Assembly (NCBI RefSeq): GCF_017562075.2
Contig: NC_054084.1
Location: forward strand, 33,156,133 to 33,220,132
Origin: Anopheles merus
Taxonomy: Eukaryota; Arthropoda; Insecta; Diptera; Culicidae
Direction: 5' to 3'
Length of the DNA stretch: 64,000 bases
This document shows positions 55,425 to 64,000 of the stretch, piece by piece (positions within the stretch are counted from its first letter, which is position 1; each line of letters opens with the position of its first letter). The translations under genes and the position numbers were made by a program. The notes beneath the pieces are model-generated. The model saw nothing but the letters and a program-made list of their open reading frames with translations, made no database searches and was not told the DNA's origin.

Positions 55425-58400
55425 TCTTCTTAGGCGTCATCCATCAATCACATAATGATGGTTCGCCATAAATGATAACGAACGGAGTGTGTATCTTTTC
55501 TCTCACTCCTTCCGCTACCTTTGAGGGATGCTGCGACCAATCGAAACGTTCTATCGATCCACGCTTTCACTAGTGTGAGAGGATTTACAGATTACTCTCT
55601 CTCTCTCTCTTATTAGGCGCTTATCACATGCTCTTATCACACGAGAGAAAAGTTGATGGGCGGAGTGTGTATCCTTTCTCTCACTCCTTCCGCTACCTTA
55701 GAGGGATGCTGCGACCAATCGAAACGCTACCAGCGTAGACCAAAATACCAGGCATCGTACCAGGAGATCATCCAAACCAGGAGGTAGTTCAATCGATCCT
55801 CTTAATCGATCCTGTTTATCCGTTTGTCTCGCTCTCACTGGTGTGAGAATATTTGTAGCTTTCTCTCTGGTATTAGGCGCTTATCACATGCTCTTATCAC
55901 ACGAGAGAAAAGTTGATGGGCGGAGTGTGTATCCTTTCTCTCGCTCCTTCCGCTACCTTTGAGGGATGCTGCGACCAATCAAAACGTTCTATCGATCCAC
56001 GCTTTCACTAGTGTGAGAGGATTTACAGATTACTATCTCTCTCTCTCTCTCTCTCTCTTATTAGGCGCTTATCACATGCTCTTATCACACGAGAGAAAAG
56101 GCGACGGGCGGAATGAGTATCCTTTCTCTCACTCCTTCCGCTACCTTAGAGGGATGCTGCGACCAATCGAAACGCTACCAGCGTAGACCAAATTTCAATG
56201 TATCGTACCAGGAGACCATCCAAACCAGGAGGTAGTTCTATCGATCCTCCTAATCGATCCTGTTTATCCGTTTGTCTCGCTCTCACTAGTGTGAGAATAT
56301 TTGTAGCTTTCTCTCTGTTATTAGATGCTTATCACATGCTCTTATCACACGAGAGAAAAGGTGACGGGCGGAATGTGTATCCTTTCTCTCGCTCCTTCCG
56401 CTACCTTAGAGGGATGCTGCGACCAATCGAAACGTTCTATCGATCCACGCTTTCACTAGTGTGAGAGGATTTACAGATTACTCTCTCTCTCTCTTATTAG
56501 GCGCTTATCACATGCTCTTATCACACGAGAGAAAAGGCGACGGGTGGAGTGTGTATCCTTTCTCTCACTCATTCCGCTACCTTTGAGGGATGCTGCGACC
56601 AATCAAAACGCTACCAGGGTAGACCAAAATTCAATGTATCGTACCAGGAGATCATCCAAACCAGGAGGTAGTTCTATCGATCCTCCTAATCGATCCTGTT
56701 TATCCGTTTGTCTCGCTCTCACTAGTGTGAGAATATTTGTAGCTTTCTCTCTGGTAATAGGCGCTTATCACATGCTCTTATCACACTAGAGGAAAAGTGA
56801 CAGGCGGAGTGTGTATCCTTTCTCTCGCTCCTTCCGCTACCTTAGAGGGATGCTGCGACCAATCGAAACGTTCTATCGATCCACGCTTTCACTAGTGTGA
56901 GAGGATTTACAGATTACTCTCTCTCTCTTTCTTATTAGGCGCTTATCACATGCTCTTATCACACGAGAGAAAAGGTGACGGGCGGAATGAGTATCCTTTC
57001 TCTCACTCCTACCGCTACCTTTGAGGGATGCTGCGATCAATCGAAACGTTCTATCGATCCACGCTTTCACTAGTGTGAGAGGATTTACAGATTACTCTCT
57101 CTCTCTTATTAGGCGCTTATCACATGCTCTTATCACACGAGAGAAAAGGCGACGGGCGGAGTGTGTATCCTTTCTCTCGCTCCTTCCGCTACCTTAGAGG
57201 GATGCTACGACCAATCGAAACGCTACCAGCGTAGACCAAATTTCAATGTATCGTACCAGGAGACCATCCAAACCAGGAGGTAGTTCTATCGATCCTCCTT
57301 ATCAATCCTGTTTATCCGTTTGTCTCGCTCTCACTAGTGTGAGAATATTTGTAGCTTTCTCTCTGGTAATAGGCGCTTATCACATGCTCTTATCACACTA
57401 GAGGAAAAGTGACAGGCGGAGTGTGTATCCTTTCTCTCGCTCCTTCCGCTACCTTAGAGGGATGCTGCGACCAATCGAAACGTTCTATCGATCCACGCTT
57501 TCACTAGTGTGAGAGGATTTACAGATTACTCTCTCTCTCTCTCTTTTATTAGGCGCTTATCACATGCTCTTATCACACGAGAGAAAAGGCGACGGGCGGA
57601 GTGTGTATCCTTTCTCTCGCTCCTTCCGCTACCTTAGAGGGATGCTACGACCAATCGAAACGCTACCAGCGTAGACCAAATTTCAATGTATCGTACCAGG
57701 AGACCATCCAAACCAGGAGGTAGTTCTATCGATCCTCCTTATCAATCCTGTTTATCCGTTTGTCTCGCTCTCACTAGTGTGAGAATATTTGTAGCTTTCT
57801 CTCTGGTAATAGGCGCTTATCACATGCTCTTATCACACTAGAGGAAAAGTGACAGGCGGAGTGTGTATCCTTTCTCTCGCTCCTTCCGCTACCTTAGAGG
57901 GATGCTGCGACCAATCGAAACGCTACCAGGGTAGACCAAAATTCAATGTATCGTACCAGGAGATCATCCAAACCAGGAGGTAGTTCTATCGATCCTCCTA
58001 ATCGATCCTGTTTATCCGTTTGTCTCGCTCTCACTAGTGTGAGAATATTAATAGCTTTCTCTCTGGTATTAGGCGCTTATCACATGCTCTTATCACACGA
58101 GAGAAAAGGTGACGGGCGGAATGTGTATCCTTTCTCTCGCTCCTTCCGCTACCTTTGAGGGATGCTGCGACCAATCAAAACGCTACCAGGGTAGACCAAA
58201 ATTCAATGTATCGTACCAGGAGATCATCCAAACCAGGAGGTAGTTCTATCGATCCTCCTAATCGATCCTGTTTATCCGTTTGTCTCGCTCTCACTAGTGT
58301 GAGAATATTAGTAGCTTTCTCTCTGTTATTAGGCGCTTATCACATGCTCTTATCACACGAGAGAAAAGGTGACGGGCGGAGTGTGTATCCTTTCTCTCGC

Positions 58401-61400
58401 TCCTTCCGCTACCTTAGAGGGATGCTGCGACCAATCAAAACGTTCTATCGATCCACGCTTTCACTAGTGTGAGAGGATTTACAGATTACTCTCTCTCTCT
58501 CTTTTATTAGGCGCTTATCACATGCTCTTATCACACGAGAGAAAAGGTGACGGGCGGAATGAGTATCCTTTCTCTCACTCCTTCCGCTACCTTTGAGGGA
58601 TGCTGCGACCAATCAAAACGTTCTATCGATCCACGCTTTCACTAGTGTGAGAGGATTTACAGATTACTCTCTCTCTCTCTTATTAGGCGCTTATCACATG
58701 CTCTTATCACACGAGAGAAAAGGCGACGGGTGGAGTGTGTATCCTTTCTCTCACTCATTCCGCTACCTTTGAGGGATGCTGCGACCAATCAAAACGCTAC
58801 CAGGGTAGACCAAAATTCAATGTATCGTACCAGGAGATCATCCAAACCAGGAGGTAGTTCTATCGATCCTCCTAATCGATCCTGTTTATCCGTTTGTCTC
58901 GCTCTCACTAGTGTGAGAATATTTGTAGCTTTCTCTCTGGTAATAGGCGCTTATCACATGCTCTTATCACACTAGAGGAAAAGTGACAGGCGGAGTGTGT
59001 ATCCTTTCTCTCGCTCCTTCCGCTACCTTAGAGGGATGCTGCGACCAATCGAAACGCTACCAGCGTAGACCAAAATACCAGGCATCGTACCAGGAGATCA
59101 TCCAAACCAGGAGGTAGTTCTATCGATCCTCCTAATCGATCCTGTTTATCCGTTTGTCTCGCTCTCACTAGTGTGAGAATATTAATAGCTTTCTCTCTGG
59201 TATTAGGCGCTTATCACATGCTCTTATCACACGAGAGAAAAGGTGACGGGCGGAATGTGTATCCTTTCTCTCGCTCCTTCCGCTACCTTTGAGGGATGCT
59301 GCGACCAATCAAAACGCTACCAGGGTAGACCAAAATTCAATGTATCGTACCAGGAGACCATCCAAACCAGGAGGTAGTTCTATCGATCCTCCTAATCGAT
59401 CCTGTTTATCCGTTTGTCTCGCTCTCACTAGTGTGAGAATATTAGTAGCTTTCTCTCTGGTATTAGGCGCTTATCACATGCTCTTATCACACGAGAGAAA
59501 AGGTGACGGGCGGAGTGTGTATCCTTTCTCTCGCTCCTTCCGCTACCTTAGAGGGATGCTGCGACCAATCGAAACGCTACCAGCGTAGACCAAATTTCAA
59601 TGTATCGTACCAGGAGACCATCCAAACCAGGAGGTAGTTCTATCGATCCTCCTTATCAATCCTGTTTATCCGTTTGTCTCGCTCTCACTAGTGTGAGAAT
59701 ATTTGTAGCTTTCTCTCTGGTAATAGGCGCTTATCACATGCTCTTATCACACGAGAGAAAAGGTGACGGGCGGAATGTGTATCCTTTCTCTCGCTCCTTC
59801 CGCTACCTTTGAGGGATGCTGCGACCAATCAAAACGCTACCAGGGTAGACCAAAATTCAATGTATCGTACCAGGAGACCATCCAAACCAGGAGGTAGTTC
59901 TATCGATCCTCCTAATCGATCCTGTTTATCCGTTTGTCTCGCTCTCACTAGTGTGAGAATATTAGTAGCTTTCTCTCTGTTATTAGGCGCTTATCACATG
60001 CTCTTATCACACGAGAGAAAAGGTGACGGGCGGAGTGTGTATCCTTTCTCTCGCTCCTTCCGCTACCTTAGAGGGATGCTGCGACCAATCAAAACGTTCT
60101 ATCGATCCACGCTTTCACTAGTGTGAGAGGATTTACAGATTACTCTCTCTCTCTCTTTTATTAGGCGCTTATCACATGCTCTTATCACACGAGAGAAAAG
60201 GTGACGGGCGGAATGAGTATCCTTTCTCTCACTCCTTCCGCTACCTTTGAGGGATGCTGCGACCAATCAAAACGTTCTATCGATCCACGCTTTCACTAGT
60301 GTGAGAGGATTTACAGATTACTCTCTCTCTCTCTCTCTTATTAGGCGCTTATCACATGCTCTTATCACACGAGAGAAAATGCGACGGGCGGAGTGTGCAT
60401 CCTTTCTCTCACTCCTTCCGCTACCTTTGAGGCATGCTGCGACCAATCGAAACGCTACCAGCGTAGACCAAATTTCAATGTATCGTACCAGGAGACCATC
60501 CAAACCAGGAGGTAGTTCTATCGATCCTCCTAATCGATCCTGTTTATCCGTTTGTCTCGCTCTCACTAGTGTGAGAATATTTGTAGCTTTCTCTCTGGTA
60601 ATAGGCGCTTATCACATGCTCTTATCACACTAGAGGAAAAGTGACAGGCGGAGTGTGTATCCTTTCTCTCGCTCCTTCCGCTACCTTAGAGGGATGCTGC
60701 GACCAATCGAAACGCTACCAGCGTAGACCAAAATACCAGGCATCGTACCAGGAGATCATCCAAACCAGGAGGTAGTTCTATCGATCCTCCTAATCGATCC
60801 TGTTTATCCGTTTGTCTCGCTCTCACTAGTGTGAGAATATTAGTAGCTTTCTCTCTGGTATTAGGCGCTTATCACATGCTCTTATCACACGAGAGAAAAG
60901 GTGACGGGCGGAGTGTGTATCCTTTCTCTCGCTCCTTCCGCTACCTTAGAGGGATGCTGCGACCAATCGAAACGCTACCAGCGTAGACCAAATTTCAATG
61001 TATCGTACCAGGAGACCATCCAAACCAGGAGGTAGTTCTATCGATCCTCCTTATCAATCCTGTTTATCCGTTTGTCTCGCTCTCACTAGTGTGAGAATAT
61101 TTGTAGCTTTCTCTCTGGTAATAGGCGCTTATCACATGCTCTTATCACACTAGAGGAAAAGTGACAGGCGGAGTGTGTATCCTTTCTCTCGCTCCTTCCG
61201 CTACCTTAGAGGGATGCTGCGACCAATCGAAACGCTACCAGCGTAGACCAAAATACCAGGCATCGTACCAGGAGATCATCCAAACCAGGAGGTAGTTCTA
61301 TCGATCCTCCTAATCGATCCTGTTTATCCGTTTGTCTCGCTCTCACTAGTGTGAGAATATTAATAGCTTTCTCTCTGGTATTAGGCGCTTATCACATGCT

Positions 61401-63981
61401 CTTATCACACGAGAGAAAAGGTGACGGGCGGAATGTGTATCCTTTCTCTCGCTCCTTCCGCTACCTTTGAGGGATGCTGCGACCAATCAAAACGTTCTAT
61501 CGATCCACGCTTTCACTAGTGTGAGAGGATTTACAGATTACTCTCTCTCTCTCTCTTATTAGGCGCTTATCACATGCTCTTATCACACGAGAGAAAAGGC
61601 GACGGGCGGAGTGTGCATCCTTTCTCTCACTCCTTCCGCTACCTTTGAGGGATGCTGCGACCAATCGAAACGCTACCAGCGTAGACCAAAATTCAATGTA
61701 TCGTACCAGGAGATCATCCAAACCAGGAGGTAGTTCTATCGATCCTCCTAATCGATCCTGTTTATCCGTTTGTCTCGCTCTCACTAGTGTGAGAATATTT
61801 GCTCTTATTTCACGAGAGAAAAGGTGACGGGCGGAGTGTGTATCCTTTCTCTCGCTCCTTCCGCTACCTTAGAGGGATGCTGCGACCAATCAAAACGTTC
61901 TATCGATCCACGCTTTCACTAGTGTGAGAGGATTTACAGATTACTCTCTCTCTCTCTCTCTTATTAGGCGCTTATCACATGCTCTTATCACACGAGAGAA
62001 AAGGCGACGGGCGGAGTGTGCATCCTTTCTCTCACTCCTTCCGCTACCTTTGAGGGATGCTGCGACCAATCGAAACGCTACCAGCGTAGACCAAAATTCA
62101 ATGTATCGTACCAGGAGATCATCCAAACCAGGAGGTAGTTCTATCGATCCTCCTAATCGATCCTGTTTATCCGTTTGTCTCGCTCTCACTAGTGTGAGAA
62201 TATTTGTAGCTTTCTCTCTGGTATTAGGCGCTTATGACATGCTCTTATCACACGAGAGAAAAGGTGACGAACGGAGTGTGCATCCTTTCTCTCACTCCTT
62301 CCGCTACCTTTGAGGGATGCTGCGACCAATCGAAACGTTCTATCGATCCACGCTTTCACTAGTGTGAGAGGATTTACAGATTACTCTCTCTCTCTCTCTC
62401 TTATTAGGCGCTTATCACATGCTTTTATTACATGAGAGAAAAGGTGACGGGCGGAATGAGTATCCTTTCTCTCACTCCTTCCGCTACCTTTGAGGGATGC
62501 TGCGACCAATCGAAACGTTCTATCGATCCACGCTTTCACTAGTGTGAGAGGATTTACAGATTACTCTCTCTCTTTCTTACTAGGCGCTTATCACATGCTT
62601 TTATTACATGAGAGAAAAGGTGACGGGCGGAATGAGTATCCTTTCTCTCACTCCTTCCGCTACCTTTGAGGGATGCTGCGACCAATCGAAACGTTCTATC
62701 GATCCACGCTTTCACTAGTGTGAGAGGATTTACAGATTACTCTCTCTCTCTCTCTCTTATTAGGCGCTTATCACATGCTCTTATCACACGAGAGAAAATG
62801 CGACGGGCGGAGTGTGCATCCTTTCTCTCACTCCTTCCGCTACCTTTGAGGGATGCTGCGACCAATCGAAACGCTACCAGCGTAGACCAAATTTCAATGT
62901 ATCGTACCAGGAGACCATCCAAACCAGGAGGTAGTTCTATCGATCCTCCTAATCGATCCTGTTTATCCGTTTGTCTCGCTCTCACTAGTGTGAGAATATT
63001 GTAGCTTTCTCTCTGGTATTAGGCGCTTATCACATGCTCTTATCACACGAGAGAAAAGGCGACGGGCGGAGTGTGTATCCTTTCTCTCGCTCCTTCCGCT
63101 ACCTTAGAGGGATGCTGCGACCAATCGAAACGTTCTATCGATCCACGCTTTCACTAGTGTGAGAGGATTTACAGATTACTCTCTCTCTCTCTCTTATTAG
63201 GCGCTTATCACATGCTCTTATCACACGAGAGAAAAGGCGACGGGCGGAGTGTGCATCCTTTCTCTCACTCCTTCCGCTACCTTAGAGGGATGCTGCGACC
63301 AATCGAAACGCTACCAGCGTAGACCAAAATACCAGGCATCGTACCAGGAGATCATCCAAACCAGGAGGTAGTTCAATCGATCCTCTTAATCGATCCTGTT
63401 TATCCGTTTGTCTCGCTCTCACTGGTGTGAGAATATTTGTAGCTTTCTCTCTGGTATTAGGCGCTTATCACATGCTCTTATCACACGAGAGAAAAGGCGA
63501 CGGGCGGAGTGTGTATCCTTTCTCTCGCTCCTTCCGCTACCTTAGAGGGATGCTGCGACCAATCGAAACGTTCTATCGATCCACGCTTTCACTAGTGTGA
63601 GAGGATTTACAGATTACTCTCTCTCTCTCTCTTATTAGGCGCTTATCACATGCTCTTATCACACGAGAGAAAAAGGCGACGGGCGGAGTGTGTATCCTTT
63701 CTCTCTCTCGCTCCTTCCGCTACCTTAGAGGGATGCTGCGACCAATCGAAACGCTACCAGCGTAGACCAATTTCAATGTATCGTACAGGAGACCATCCAA
63801 ACCAGGAGGTAGTTCCATCGATCCTCCTAATCGATCCTGTTTATCCTTTTGTCTCGCTCTCACTAGTGTACGAATATTTGCTCTTATTTCACGAGAGAAA
63901 AGGTGACGAACGGAGTGTGCATTCTTTCTTTCACTCCCCCATCCTACAAGCGTTACGTTGATGGATGACGCCTTATGAAGA
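55425..63981. mobile_element. Putative element: inverted ends enclosing a satellite array
   Basis: AGGCGTCATCCATCAA at 55432-55447 recurs in inverted orientation at 63958-63973, each preceded (toward the outside) by TCTTC. Between them lies little but tandem satellite. The repeats nearest both ends share the variant GAACGGAGTG, while inner units mostly have GGGCGGAGTG. This suggests the array expanded within a transposon that carried the inverted ends. Confidence 0.5.
55480..63950. repeat. Tandem satellite, about 38 units of two lengths
   Basis: Unit starts (GCGCTTATCAC) were read at 55617, 55877, 56065, 56325, 56501 and so on. Long units are about 260 bp, short ones 176-188 bp. By eye there are about 21 long and 17 short, plus partial units at the ends, in irregular order. 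All share a block of about 108 bp, from GCGCTTATCACATGCTC through GATGCTGCGACCAAT. Short units carry a variable CT run before TTATTAG. Open frames through the array differ from unit to unit because 260 is not a multiple of three, so it is not coding. Confidence 0.95.
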
Positions 63982-64000
63982 AATCAGGCACCCACATGGA

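Noticed and set aside
55480..63950. CRISPR-like regular repeats
   Set aside because: Units are 176-260 bp without short direct repeats and unique spacers, and the DNA is eukaryotic.
55959..63961. Many similar open frames (70-130 codons) repeated through the satellite
   Set aside because: They are translations of the tandem unit; unit lengths are not multiples of three and the frames break at different points, so no protein is maintained.

Overview
This window looks like dipteran nuclear DNA, most probably a mosquito of the genus Anopheles. That is an inference: compact genes with GC-rich coding exons sit in A/T-rich introns full of microsatellites, tRNA-derived SINE-like pieces and many short inverted-terminal-repeat elements, and all coding exons resemble insect orthologues. 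Five protein-coding loci can be supported. (1) The last two exons of a Methuselah-like class B GPCR (plus strand, 3584-5158). (2) A complete six-exon G-alpha-12/13 gene, the orthologue of Drosophila concertina (plus, 21267-38465). (3) A single-exon HemK2/N6AMT1 methyltransferase (minus, 42824-43516). (4) A two-exon Cdk1/cdc2 kinase (plus, 44129-45128). (5) A three-exon JNK-family MAP kinase (minus, 45984-47318) with an unusual TQY activation motif and a Thr gatekeeper.

Layout. 1-5158 holds introns and terminal exons of the GPCR. 4752-11400 and 11501-18111 are almost the same 6.6 kb sequence on either side of a 100-N gap. The repeat edges coincide exactly with the gap edges, so this is best read as two overlapping contigs that were not merged, not as a biological duplication. 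18112-20550 has no recognised gene. 20550-38465 is the concertina locus; introns 1 and 3 are each about 7.9 kb and hold SINE-like and MITE-like elements and two decayed LINE reverse-transcriptase fragments. 38466-42660 is probably concertina 3' UTR plus intergenic DNA. 42.7-47.3 kb is a dense cluster: HemK2 and Cdk1 are divergent from a shared 612-bp interval, and Cdk1 and the JNK gene converge on a short sequence carrying a poly(A) signal on both strands. 47.3-55.4 kb is intergenic or 5' regulatory DNA with several inverted-repeat elements.

From about 55.48 to 63.95 kb there is a tandem satellite of about 38 units of two sizes, roughly 260 bp and 176-188 bp. It is bounded on both sides by an inverted 16-bp sequence, suggesting that the array grew inside a transposable element.

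The genes do not form one pathway. G-alpha-12/13 and the GPCR are both G-protein signalling components; Cdk1 is the mitotic kinase; HemK2 methylates the termination factor eRF1; JNK is a stress MAP kinase. All exon edges were placed by reading splice sites and protein homology by eye, with no computation.
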